Source: Aureococcus anophagefferens
Taxonomy: Eukaryota > Sar > Pelagophyceae > Pelagomonadales > Pelagomonadaceae
NCBI RefSeq assembly: GCF_000186865.1
Contig: NW_008705582.1
Location: forward strand, 657,629 to 672,032
Length of the DNA: 14,404 nucleotides
Direction of reading: 5' to 3'
Part shown: piece by piece, positions 1-8,329 of the stretch
Layout: the number at the start of each line of letters is the position of its first letter
Position numbering within the stretch: position 1 is the stretch's first letter
Program-made: the position numbers and the translations under genes
Notes under the pieces: model-generated
The model's input: the letters and a program-made list of their open reading frames with translations, nothing else
Database searches by the model: none
What the model was told of the DNA's origin: nothing

Positions 1-8
1 CTGAGGAT

Positions 9-62
9 CCCCCCCCAGGAAAATCTTCTCCCATCCAACCGGCCCTATTCTTTTCCTGGGGG
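9..62. repeat. Inverted repeat, perfect 12-bp arms
   Basis: The left arm CCCCCAGGAAAA (12-23) is the exact reverse complement of TTTTCCTGGGGG (51-62), with a 27-nt spacer. The left arm sits in a run of eight C. Outside the arms the match continues loosely (GGATCC against TCCTAG). It could fold as a hairpin or be part of a mobile-element end; nothing else identifies it. Confidence 0.6.
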
Positions 63-83
63 TCCTAGACTAGGCTAGTCCCC

Positions 84-121
84 GAGCTGGGTGGAGCCCA
101 TGTTGAAGGCACACCCAGCTC
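84..121. repeat. Inverted repeat, perfect 10-bp arms
   Basis: GAGCTGGGTG (84-93) and CACCCAGCTC (112-121) are exact reverse complements around an 18-nt loop. It lies 22 nt after the previous inverted repeat, so the left edge carries two hairpins in tandem. There is no T-tract typical of a bacterial terminator. The function is unknown; a structured RNA or an element terminus are possible. Confidence 0.6.
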
Positions 122-288
122 CTAATCCAACTATATCATTCTATATCTTGTATCATTCCTTAATATAGCTACATCACCTGCACAGATACGTAGAAGACTG
201 GACGAATTGCTTCTACTGCGTTACCTTGTGTTCAGGTAACGACCATTACTGCTGGCGCGTGTCATGTCAATTTAATCAAGTATCCACG

Positions 289-753
289 ATGCAGCGCGTG
301 ATAACAATCCACGTTCCGGGTGATGTTCCATTGGGGATTCAGTTTGCACACTCAGCACCTTTGGGTTTGCTGGTCATCACGTCACTGCCTCGAGATATTT
401 CGTTGCGCTCCATACTCCAGAGTGGTGATGCGATTACTTCGGTCGCCGGCGTTCAGCTAGAGCCCGGCGCTTGGGACGACGCACTGCGACAAGTCCGCGA
501 GGCATTGAAGCCGCGACCGGAACCTAGGGAGCTACAGTTCGTGCGTATTCTTCACGTGCCCACGCCGCTAGAACTGACCAAGAACAAGGCGTTTCGCGAT
601 CGCGTCAAGCTCCCGGCCAATATGCGGGCGGAGCACAAGTCGTCCAGAAGCATCTCTGTCGGCGCGGAGTTCATTGAGGCAATGCATAGGAAGCGCAAAG
701 AGGAGGTCCAACTATTCCCAGTGTTGGCCAATTGGTCAATTGGTTCCCTGTGA
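289..753 (+). CDS. PDZ-domain protein, small
   Basis: Encodes 154 aa from the first ATG. Residues 3-87 read as a PDZ domain. A hydrophobic first strand leads into a carboxylate-binding loop PLGIQF (14-19) of the classic x-L-G-[FI] type. Then come LQSGDAITSVAGVQL (43-57), matching the 'GD.I..VNG..L' core of PDZ domains, a helix (DDALRQVREAL) and a last strand (ELQFVRI). PDZ domains bind C-terminal peptides of partners and act as scaffolds. The basic tail (88-154) has no recognised domain. The frame is open for 40 codons upstream of the ATG, so a 5' exon is possible, but ATG 289 keeps the whole domain. No membrane segment is seen. The next gene starts on the same strand only about 84 nt beyond the stop. 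The domain call is fairly secure; partners and role are not known. Confidence 0.7.
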   Translation: MQRVITIHVPGDVPLGIQFAHSAPLGLLVITSLPRDISLRSILQSGDAITSVAGVQLEPGAWDDALRQVREALKPRPEPRELQFVRILHVPTPLELTKNKAFRDRVKLPANMRAEHKSSRSISVGAEFIEAMHRKRKEEVQLFPVLANWSIGSL

Positions 754-837
754 CTGCTGTGGGCTGTAGGAAGAAGAAGTAGAGCAAAAACAAGCTCTAG
801 CGAGTGCTAGGTCAATCCATCCCATGGAAGGGCTGAT

Positions 838-3800
838 ATGGCGCGCAATTTCATTTTCCTCGCTTCAGACGACGCATGCGCCATGCCAGAGTCACGCGCC
901 TTTGATTAACCAACACATTGCGGATAGGTGCAAGTGCAAAACGATAGCTATTGGTATCGAGCACGACGCGACATAGGTGGTGCATTGCATTTAAAGAGAG
1001 AAGTGGAGCAATTGACAGGCGACGCGGCAAGCCACTTTTCGCGCGGAATCGGTTTTGAAGGATTCTTTTATGTCAAAAAAGCTAACAAGGATGGTGATGT
1101 CGTAGCTACGCGAGTCTCTGCGGGTACCGCGCCAACTGCAGTTAAAGCATGGAACCTCGCAGACAATGCATGCAGGGTACGGGACAGCAACCCGGCTGAT
1201 ATGCATTCGTCAGGCTTGCAGGAACGAGACCTCCTGGGCACTCACTTTCAGGCAACCGTGGTTTCGCCCGTTTTCGGCGGCCTCTCACAAACCGAGAGAC
1301 TAGAACTCATTGTTGATGCACTTCTGGAAAATCCCACCCGCCAAAACGACGCTGATGAGCTAGTCGGTTTTGACTGCATCCCAGCAGATGGAGAGTGTGC
1401 TTCTGTAGATTCTGGCGTTGTTTGGGTTCCAGAAAGAGTGCCCAAAGGATTTCTCCCAGGACCTCTGACTTCCAAGCTTCAGTTTTGCGCCCGTTTGACC
1501 GGCTTGAAGGCCTCAAAACTTTCTGTTCGATTGCTGACGCCAGCGCAGTGGAATCCGCAGATGCACGTGCCCTTGGAGGCCGAGCGCCACAACATTACCA
1601 GGGGGCGACGAGGCAAGCTCGGCGCGAGCTTGAAATCGACAAGGGGTATTAAGGAGGCAGAATCTCCTGGTAAAATCCGCCAGTTGCTGAACCAAGGTCT
1701 TGCGAGGAGAGATGCAAACATAGCATCTATGCGTAGATCGGCCCGATGCAATGGTGGTGACCCACTTGGACACTTCTTTCACGCCCTGCCCCCCAAACAC
1801 CAGCTATTTGTTCTAGCAAAGCAACGGCGTGCAGATTGGGCACTGGAACGTGCTCAGCGAAAGGCCACGACACGTGCGGAGGGTGTGAACTCTGTAGAGG
1901 AGCAACACAAGAAGAAAGCAACACTTGAGTCTCACGAGACCAAAGCTGGGTCTATCTTATCGAGCACTGCACGAGATCCAATCAAGGAACAACGCCTGCG
2001 GAACGCATTGTGCTCGGGAATGATGACAGTTGAGCAACGGTGTGAGGCGCAAGGCGCCATGCGACTTCAGCGTATCTATCGCAACACCATGCTTCTCCGA
2101 GCTTTCCGTCGTCGAAATCGCCGCCATCTTGCTGCTATCCGGATCCAGCGTTGCCTCCGTGGCTGTTATGGCCGAGTTTACCATGTGCTTTTCGCACAAG
2201 TTTCGACACTCGCGGCAACTCGAATTGCTACTCGACATCGCATTTTTATTGCCATGCGCCGGACAGAGGAGCGTCGTTTGAGAATGAATCTTGGCGCTCT
2301 CGTGATTCAGAACGCCCTTCGGCGGCACCACGCTTTCCACTATGTCTGCTGGGTACGGAAGAACTGGCAGCATGCAACCAGACTTACAAAATGTGTACGC
2401 CAGTTTCTTGCTCGCTCTAGGAGCGACCTCATTCTCTTCTCTAGAATCTTCCAGCGGCGTCGCGCCCACCATCGTCTCACCATCCGAAAGCAGGGCAATC
2501 TAAAACAGTGCTTCATTGCCGTACGTGCTGTGGCACGCATCGCTGCAATCATGCGTGGGGTACTCTGCCGCTTGAATTACTACCACAAGCTTGCCAGCGA
2601 TGTGAACCAACGAATTGTCGGTCCCGCTCAACGCCTCCTACAGCGCATAACTCGGGGTCACTCTGGGCGGTGCCAAGCGCAAGGCGCTAGGCGACGGAGG
2701 GATAATGTGATTCAAATACAACGCATTTTGCGTGGACATGCGCAGATTTTGTGGCGCAGACGATTAGACTACGTCAAATTTGAGTTGTTTTCCTTGGTGC
2801 AGCTCCAAAAGGTTGCTCGCGGTTACCTGGACCGTATTTTTGTGAGCCTAAAGCAAAATGAGGCGACACGCATCCGCCTGAGAATGATTTTAGTACCGCA
2901 CCTCCAGGCGTGTGTCCGTCGCAAGGTCGCGATGCGAGTCACAAAGGAGAGATCTGTCGCCATCACAAATAGTCTCAAAATACAGCAAATCTGGCGTCTA
3001 TGCATACTGTGTCGTGAGGCTAAGTGGGAGTTCCAGCAACGACTTTTGTATGTCCGTGTCCAAGCGGCAGCATGCATAACTCGACGGCTTCGCGGGCTAT
3101 TTGCGAGGAGACAGTATTCGGCGATGCGCCACGCAGCTGCCGGGCATCGACTCAAGTCTGCTCGGATCATCCTGAGGGCATGGCTGCGATATCGCAGTGT
3201 GCAGCGTTTTGCAGTTTTAAAGGAAGCGTGGGAAGTTGAGAAATCCGCCAAAACGCTGATGGCCTGGCATGCTCTTCGTGACGATGTCCGAATCGACATG
3301 GCAGATGTTCGTGCCGATGTCAAGGATATCCGGTCGTCACGCAAGTGGGCACGGAAGCGGTTGAAGGCCCTGAGAAATTTCATGGCAGAGGCTGAGCTTC
3401 GATTGCCCAAGGTTGAAACACAGATGGAGACGCTGGATATCTCTGACGTTGAGAATGGTTGGGCCGAAGCCCTTGAAAACGAATGGGAACGGCTCACATC
3501 TCAACTCGCCATGGCGAGTGAGGAAAAACGGATCATGAAGGTCCACATCAGTCGCTGTGATGCTGAACTCCTTGAACTTCAGTTAGAGTACGAAGATATT
3601 GAAGTTGACATCGACGATATTGCGGTGCGCGAGCAAGAAGAGTTCGAACTTCTACGCCGCCTTGAAATAAAACGCGCCGACGTACGTGCCCTGGCTGGCT
3701 GGGAAAGGCGCGTCCGCAATGAGCGCATGCGGTGGAGAGTGAGAGATGTACGCACACGTGTTCTAAAACGGGAGCGCAAAACCCGGACGGAGCTTCTTGC

Positions 3801-4071
3801 GAAGGCCATCAAGAAGCGCGAAATTGCGATGTCGTCCACGCTTTCGATACACAAGCGCAAGCAATTTTTCAAGGAGGCCCAGCGAGAAGCCACGAAGGAA
3901 GATCACGCCAGCCGGGCATCAATCTTGGCGGCAGCGGCTGCTGACGAGGCTGGCGCTCTCGGCAAGCTCAAGGACACATATGACTCAGTGGTTTCTGGAT
4001 GCGCGGCGCTCCTCCAGTGCGCCACGTTCGAAATGCGCAACACCGAGTCACACGGCAATACACTCGGCTGA
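838..4071 (+). CDS. Large multi-IQ-motif, coiled-coil protein (possible calmodulin-binding cytoskeletal protein)
   Basis: The main exon is open from 928 to the TGA at 4069-4071, but opens with GTG directly after an in-frame TAG, so the true start is elsewhere. My preferred model joins 838-890 (ATG 838) to 948-4071 over a 57-nt intron (GTCACG...GATAG), giving 1,058 aa. Otherwise the first in-frame ATG is 1201. The N-terminal third is unrecognised. Residues about 388-770 carry roughly eight IQ-like motifs, such as IRIQRCLRGCYGR, IQIQRILRGH, VQLQKVARGYLDR and LKIQQIWRL, in a very Arg-rich helix. IQ motifs bind calmodulin or EF-hand light chains. Residues about 780-1020 are charged and heptad-like, predicting a coiled coil. 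There is no myosin motor or other enzyme domain. The layout recalls ASPM-like or flagellar IQ proteins, but no orthologue is assigned. The last 21 codons are duplicated just downstream. The 5' exon is inference; the main exon is secure. Confidence 0.8.
891..947 (+). other. Candidate 57-nt intron at the 5' end of the IQ-motif gene
   Basis: The donor GTCACG follows an open frame from ATG 838 (MARNFIFLASDDACAMP), and the acceptor ends GATAG at 947. The splice keeps phase (phase 2) into the long frame and removes the in-frame TAG at 925-927. TTAAC near 907-911 could serve as a branch site. An alternative acceptor at 927 would need a different upstream exon. It is supported only by frame and splice-site logic. 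Confidence 0.4.
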
Positions 4072-4202
4072 TGCCCTGTGTCTGGCTGGACTGGGGTAAT
4101 CCCTTCGACGGCGACGACCGCATGATGCCGTCCTCCAGAGCGCCACGTTCGAGGTGCGCACCACTAAGTCACACGGCGATACACTTGGCTGATGCCCCGT
4201 GT
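4009..4202 (+). repeat. Tandem duplication of the IQ gene's last codons and stop (period 121 nt)
   Basis: Positions 4009-4081 and 4130-4202 align without gaps. Over the 63 nt that encode the final 21 codons plus stop I count 9 differences (about 86% identity), and the 13 nt from the start of the stop codon match at 12. The second copy still translates as a similar peptide ending HGDTLG with a TGA, against HGNTLG in the first. Most differences change amino acids. Both copies begin with CTCCAG, which could act as a splice acceptor. See the findings for the alternative-last-exon idea. Confidence 0.8.
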
Positions 4203-5336
4203 GAAAGACTCTTGAACTCGTGTTCGGATTGCAGCACGAGAATTTTTGCGATGGAGATCTGAACATGAGGCTACAGCGGCGGACCCTAAACCGCCTCCTG
4301 GTCTGGATTTACATTAACTCTGCGACTTTGTGACCGGCGCCTTTGGAGGAGCGAAACGAGAGGACCACCTTGCGCGTGCGCACGCAGATGACCCAGTGTG
4401 ACGACGGTGGCACCATACAGAAGCCACAGAACAGACGACTCGGTCTAGATCGGGCGGTATTGCCGCGCCTAGGGGCAGGGTAGTAGGCTCAGACTAGATC
4501 AGTAGCATCGTGGGGTGTTGCCCCTTTGTCTCTGCACCAATGCGCATAAAATTGCATTTACGGCAGTACAATATGTTTCCGGTAACGAGTTAGTGAGTTT
4601 AGGCCACCTATCATCATGATCATCCAGCCAAATAAAACTGCTGGCTGTAGTGGTCCTCTTAGCGAGATAGTGAACTCCGGGACAGGCACTCAGGCTTACT
4701 AGTAATCGACGGACCACGGGATCTATCTGAATTGAGTACTTTCGTGATCTACCATCATCCCCATCCTTTACATTACCCTGCTCCCTCATTATCGCGACGT
4801 CACACTATGGAGATGACATTGCACTCCCCCGTGACGTTGACATCAACGTTCCTTATTACCCTAGTTTGGGGTAGTTCTCCCTAGCGGGATAATCGACTAA
4901 GGTACTAACTTGCCTAGCTTAGCTTGGGTTTTGCAGTGCAGTTAACCTGTATTTATTGCAAGAAGCATGGTATATATTCGCAAGTATAGTGGCACTACTC
5001 TTCCCTTCTAGTTGGGGCCACCTACGTGCGGCCAAGTGGACGGGAGTTTGGACGGAAGCTGATTCCGCAGTCGACTCATCGCCAGCGCAACTGCTAACCT
5101 AGCTTCTGAGATACAAAGCAAGATAACCAAAGGCCACAGTCATTCCTTTCGCGGAAGGACCCAGCTGCCGCATACGGGCGAGGTAGCCGTCGAGGAGCGC
5201 CCTGCACGAGCTCTTTCTGTCAGCAAGATGGGTGCCCAGCGGTATCTGCCGAAGCTGTCTGTATTTCCCGCTTTCCCTATGCACTCTTCTTTACCAGGGA
5301 CAAGGCTCGCTGTATAAATAAAATATGTGTCGCAAC
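4203..5336. other. Gene-poor region between convergent genes
   Basis: About 1.1 kb lies between the plus-strand IQ gene and the minus-strand EF-hand gene. I see only short open frames here: minus 4499-4789 (96 codons) and minus 5099-5284 (61 codons, opening with GTG), neither with a recognisable domain. It holds one copy of the GAGATAGTG dispersed repeat (about 4647-4690), a 12-bp palindrome GCGTGCGCACGC (4374-4385) and an AATAAA at 4631-4636, which is too far from the IQ stop to be assigned as its poly(A) signal. A TATAAATAAAATA stretch lies at about 5313-5325. No gene is supported. Confidence 0.5.
4647..4690 (+). repeat. Dispersed repeat copy A (GTGGTC...GCGAGATAGTGA type)
   Basis: A GTGGTC word followed by GCGAGATAGTGAACTCCGGG recurs as AACGAGATAGTAAACTCCGA at about 14245-14264 (plus) and as GCGAGATAATGACGGGCACA on the minus strand at about 8752-8771, again preceded by a GTGGTC word. 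The shared core is 15-25 nt with a few mismatches. Three copies in 14 kb suggest a dispersed element family, but no element ends can be defined. Confidence 0.45.
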
Positions 5337-6128
5337 TTAAACGCCAGCACTTCGTTTTCTAGCATAATTACGGACACCAACAACTTTAAGGTACTCGTCG
5401 AGCGACAAGACGCCTTCACCCTTCTCCGCTTTGAGCTTGTCACCAAATAGCTTCGTCATGAGTCGCTCTACATGGACACGGCCGTAAGTCTGGTCATGGC
5501 CATATCGGGCGAAGAGGGTTGACATGGTATCATCCTCAGTAATTTGTGCTTTGAAGTCTTTGTCTATTTTGAGGGATGGGAGGTAAGTCATGAATTGGAC
5601 TATATTGAACAGCTCGAAGGGCTCGAGACCAGTCTCATCTGTGACATTGCGATGGTACATCATCTTAAACTCATTCCAATCGATCTCGCCATCCAGATTC
5701 TCATCGACTTCCCAGATCATGTACTCGAGCTGCTTCTTCGTGCATTGGCGTCCAAGCGTCCGGAGTGCGTGGTCTAGATCCTTGATTGTAATTACCTGTG
5801 GGCCCTCCTCAAGCTGCTTTGTATCGTTAATCTCATTCTCTATTGCTGCAATCTCTAGTGACAAGGACCAGTCACTCCGTTGTACATCTTGCCCATGTTC
5901 ATCATCCCCACTCGCAGATGCACTGATTCGCTGCAGATTTTGCATCTCTGCCAGCTGCGATTTCTTAGCGGTCAGCTTTGCGGGTAGCAGGTCACGATGC
6001 GCACGCTGGAAGTTCCCCGCCAAGAACTCGTAAACTCGTCGTACGTCCTGTGCAGGCATATTGAGCATCCATGGGCGACATTGTGGTGATACAAACACAC
6101 CTTCTCCTCCTGGCCCTTTAGCGTTCCG
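5337..6128 (-). CDS. EF-hand calcium-binding protein (5' end incomplete)
   Basis: An open frame of 263 codons runs from just after a TAG/possible splice acceptor at 6129 to the stop at 5337-5339. Taking 6098 as residue 1, residues 132-143 (DENLDGEIDWNE) are a canonical 12-residue EF loop with Asp/Asn/Asp at positions 1, 3 and 5, Gly at 6, Asp at 9 and Glu at 12. The flanking helices (KKQLEYMIWEV and FKMMYHR) fit. A second, degenerate EF-like pair lies at about 187-240, ending KGEGVLSLDEYL, with non-canonical loops. So probably one site binds calcium well. Residues 35-100 are charged and helical. The first in-frame ATG is at 6068, but the frame upstream still looks coding (PGGEGVFVSPQCRPW), so the start is more likely in a 5' exon. 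Calcium-dependent regulation, perhaps flagellar, is inferred. It is transcribed divergently from the 6544 gene. Confidence 0.75.
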   Translation of the reverse strand, partial: RNAKGPGGEGVFVSPQCRPWMLNMPAQDVRRVYEFLAGNFQRAHRDLLPAKLTAKKSQLAEMQNLQRISASASGDDEHGQDVQRSDWSLSLEIAAIENEINDTKQLEEGPQVITIKDLDHALRTLGRQCTKKQLEYMIWEVDENLDGEIDWNEFKMMYHRNVTDETGLEPFELFNIVQFMTYLPSLKIDKDFKAQITEDDTMSTLFARYGHDQTYGRVHVERLMTKLFGDKLKAEKGEGVLSLDEYLKVVGVRNYARKRSAGV

Positions 6129-6288
6129 CTATCGATGGGCATTGGAACCATAGCAGTTATATGTACAGGTAATCTTCGATTAGCCAGGAAAGTAGCTAGG
6201 AGTTTAGGATCGTTTATTAGCTTCCTAACGTCTCTATGACGTCAGTCAAACTACTATCCAGCAGATGGCCCAATTCCCCCAGCGTCAT
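6129..6288 (-). other. Candidate 5' exons and short introns of the EF-hand gene
   Basis: On the minus strand ATG 6288 opens MTLGELGHLLDS. One frame-consistent model is exon 6288-6255, intron 6254-6196 (59 nt, GTAGTT...CCTAG), exon 6195-6167 (FLANRRLP), intron 6166-6129 (38 nt, GTACAT...GATAG), then the main exon, adding 21 codons. A simpler model uses one intron from GTCATA, just after ...SSLTD, to the same acceptor. Both keep frame; neither is proven. A start at the internal ATG 6068 is the fallback. Confidence 0.3.
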
Positions 6289-6543
6289 CCCCTAGGATAT
6301 GCCCCCCCCCGTATCCTCCTCCTCCTTAACCTAGCCTATAACGCCAGTGCTATGGTTCGCCTCAGTAAACGTCACGGTTCCAAAAATATTTTCCTTGATA
6401 CAGGTTACATATGACTATAAGTTTCCAGTATAATCCGAGGCCAGGCACTTATATAAGATTGCGCAACATGCCAACAGCTCTATGACAAGAGACACACGAG
6501 CCCAATTTACAGACGAAACGCCAGAAGGTTCTGGTGGCAAATC
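6289..6543. promoter_or_regulatory. Divergent intergenic promoter region with TATA box for the plus-strand gene
   Basis: About 255 nt separates the proposed start codons of the EF-hand gene (minus) and the Rdx-like gene (plus). TATATAAG at 6450-6457 lies about 88 nt upstream of ATG 6544, a sensible distance for a TATA box with a leader of some 50-60 nt. A C9 run (6302-6310) and a CCTCCTCCTCC tract follow the EF side, and AAAAATATTTT lies near 6382-6392. The two genes may be co-regulated, but this is inference. Confidence 0.5.
6450..6457 (+). promoter_or_regulatory. TATA box candidate (TATATAAG)
   Basis: A consensus-like TATA element lies 88 nt before ATG 6544 in an otherwise mixed-composition spacer. 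It supports 6544, rather than the internal ATG 6767, as the start of the gene. A second TATAAA word at 6721-6726 falls inside the coding model and is taken as chance. Confidence 0.5.
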
Positions 6544-8329
6544 ATGGCCTCGGGGGCAAACCTAGACTATGGTGTTCCTGAATTAGCGCTTCGGCTCTCG
6601 TCTCCATGCCGCGTCTATATATGTCGCGAGCTGCATCCAATCTGTACCTACTAATGGACTTAATGTGAGATGATCGAGAAGGTCCGTCATAGGGGTTTCT
6701 TGTAGGGATCAGAAGCTGGGTATAAACGCCTGCGCTCTGCTTTCTTTCAGACAGCGCTACCTTGAAATGACGCGCCATGAGGCACATTTGTCGACGCAGA
6801 AGACAGTAACGTCTCTTCGTATCATCCTCGAAGTCGAGCTTGATAAAGCGATTTGCTCTCCAGCGACACGAGATGAAACCCAGTACCTGGCCGCCTTGAC
6901 GGGCGTGCTTTCGAAGTCTTACCCCCCTTTGACGACAAATATGACCTTGCGTTTTGCTGAAGGCACATCGCCAACACAAACGGCTCCCACTGCGCGCATT
7001 GGAGCATTCGAGGTACCCTCAAAGACTGAGCCCAAAAAGACTTAGTCTCTGATTAGGTGTATGTAATGGTGGAACTTTTTGATCACGTGGGCAGCGTGTG
7101 TACGGCCTCTCATAGGATCTTGCTTCATTCACGTCTCATCTCACGTAAGATGCCGATCACTGAACGAGTAGAAAAACGTCTTCGAGTAGCTCTTGGTGAC
7201 CCGATTGAGCTGCCTCAACGCCCTCTGAAAGCGTCTTCGAGATCACAACGGTGCATCCGATGTGGATGGTCGACAACTTCGCCATCAACCTGCTCTGGCG
7301 TCTCTGGCCGGCATCATCATGTTGCAACTGGACACAACCTCCTCGTCCACGTAGATAGTGGACATATCAAAACAGCGCTTAGCATTGAATCCTGCGGAGA
7401 ATTTGTAGATATTAAACCATTGTCGGATGACTGGCAGCAGTGCTGGGTAACGCATGAGCTCGTCCATAAAGTTGTAGTTAAACGTACAACAGGCGAATTC
7501 ATCTGTAGCAGAGAGGTCTTCCCGTCTTACGTTGGGCCATTCCTCCTAACAATTGATTGTCGGATCAAGCGCGACAAGAAGCGGGCTACAGGCTCGTTTG
7601 GACGCATTACCTGTATCGGAGACATATGAGGGGAATTTTTGTCGTTCGCGAACTCATCTCACGGGTTGTGCCATCCTCGACGAGGGACTTCTCCCTGGTG
7701 GTACCAGACATGATGTCCTTGATCACCTAAGACGGACGGCAAAACACCGAGCCTTGGACCGTGAGCTACCAGTGTTACCGAGGATGTTTTTGATATTGAT
7801 ATCGATAGCTAGCTGCGAAAATTAGGACTCGACCCGCAACCAGAAGCGGCAGTGATCGCAATGACTTCAGATCATGTCCTTAAAAACACTCTTGGTGGTA
7901 TCTCAAAACCACGAGAAAAGTGCCGAGCCCAGTGCCTACCGTCTCAGCCTAGTATTGTTATGCTTAACCGACAGGTGGTCTGGGCATGACAACATCATTC
8001 AAAAGAGATGTGCTGAGTCAGAACATTTCGCAAACCAATCCTTAGTATTGGGAGTCGACAGCAAGCCAAGTTTCATTATGCCTCCTTTAGCTTCCGCATC
8101 GGAGTCTCTACTTAAGCCAACGTTAGGAGGAATATCTTATCCGCCGCGACCCAAATCCGCAACAAATCGTCCAGCTTCCGCCTTTCGCTCGTGCTATTGG
8201 GCCAAGAATTACCGCCTCGGTGATCTCAACTCGGAGCCAGCGGCAAGTCCCGAACAAACATTTTTTGTGGATCTCCATCGCAGCAACTCGGATTACGTAG
8301 GTTGTATGCCTCGGTTCCATATTTGGTGA
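6544..8329 (+). CDS. Six-exon gene: Rdx (SelW/MIEN1-like) domain without CxxC plus unknown C-terminal region
   Basis: Model: join 6544-6643, 6693-7012, 7057-7530, 7592-7760, 7826-7974, 8018-8329, giving 507 aa. All five introns are GT-AG, 43-65 nt, and keep phase. Residues about 75-187 resemble the thioredoxin-like Rdx fold: strand LRIILEVE (75-82), helix QYLAALTGVLSKSYP (97-111), strand MTLRFAEGT, the hallmark RIGAFEV (135-141, spanning an intron), strand ILLHSRL (161-167), and helix TERVEKRLRVAL. In SelW, SelT and MIEN1 a CxxC or CxxU redox motif follows the first strand. Here only one Cys (C88) is near, so redox activity is doubtful. The long C-terminus is unrecognised. It contains LKNTLGGISKP (373-383) and LKPTLGGISYP (436-446), an internal repeat in separate exons with different codons, and a Pro/Ser/Arg patch PPRPKSATNRPASAFR. 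TATATAAG lies 88 nt upstream. Exon joins are inferred; donor 7516 is an alternative to 7531. Confidence 0.5.
7013..7056 (+). other. 44-nt intron in the Rdx-like gene
   Basis: GTACCC...GATTAG, phase 0, between GCATTCGAG and GTGTATGTA. It restores the continuous motif RIGAFEVYVMVEL. Read-through would end at a stop within the intron at 7043-7045. This is the best supported intron of this gene because it rebuilds a family hallmark. Confidence 0.6.
7761..7825 (+). other. 65-nt intron in the Rdx-like gene
   Basis: The donor is a consensus GTGAGC and the acceptor is AATTAG. It is in phase 1 and joins HRALD to RLDPQPEA. It leads into the frame that carries the first TLGGIS copy and bypasses several stops. 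Other GT sites nearby do not keep frame with this acceptor. Confidence 0.5.
7975..8017 (+). other. 43-nt intron in the Rdx-like gene
   Basis: GTGGTC...GCTGAG, phase 0, joins IVMLNRQ to SEHFANQ. It connects the two frames that each carry one TLGGIS motif. The acceptor lacks a pyrimidine tract, so exact borders are uncertain, though length and phase fit the other introns. Confidence 0.45.

Larger units (their letters stand above)
1..288. other. Left-edge non-coding stretch upstream of the PDZ gene
   Basis: No convincing gene is visible here. The stretch holds two inverted repeats, listed separately, then an AT-rich part (about 125-180) with TATA-like words such as TTAATATAG near 160-168, roughly 120 nt before the first ATG of the PDZ gene. 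The PDZ reading frame is open upstream of its ATG back to a TAG at 166-168, so a 5' exon or 5' UTR may lie in the right half. The likely role is promoter and leader of the PDZ gene, but no element can be assigned with certainty. Confidence 0.4.

Noticed and set aside
4371..4386. Alternating purine-pyrimidine palindrome TGCGCGTGCGCACGCA
   Set aside because: It is real as a 12-bp palindrome and could favour Z-DNA, but such short stretches are common and nothing nearby gives it a role.
4499..4789. 96-codon minus-strand frame with HYLAKRT, recalling copia reverse transcriptase
   Set aside because: Only a handful of residues fit; no RPD motif, YVDD box, integrase or long terminal repeats were seen. 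It is kept only as a remark on the dispersed repeat.
5099..5284. 61-codon minus-strand frame downstream of the EF-hand gene
   Set aside because: It opens with GTG two codons after a stop region, has no domain and no clear splice link to the EF-hand gene.
6542..6979. 145-codon open frame on the minus strand
   Set aside because: It is antisense to exons of the 6544-8329 gene, whose plus frame carries the Rdx hallmarks and a TATA box upstream.
7285..7550. Open minus-strand frame of about 89 codons
   Set aside because: It looked protein-like, but it is antisense to the longer 190-codon plus frame that continues the Rdx-like exon, and no start or splice context supports it.
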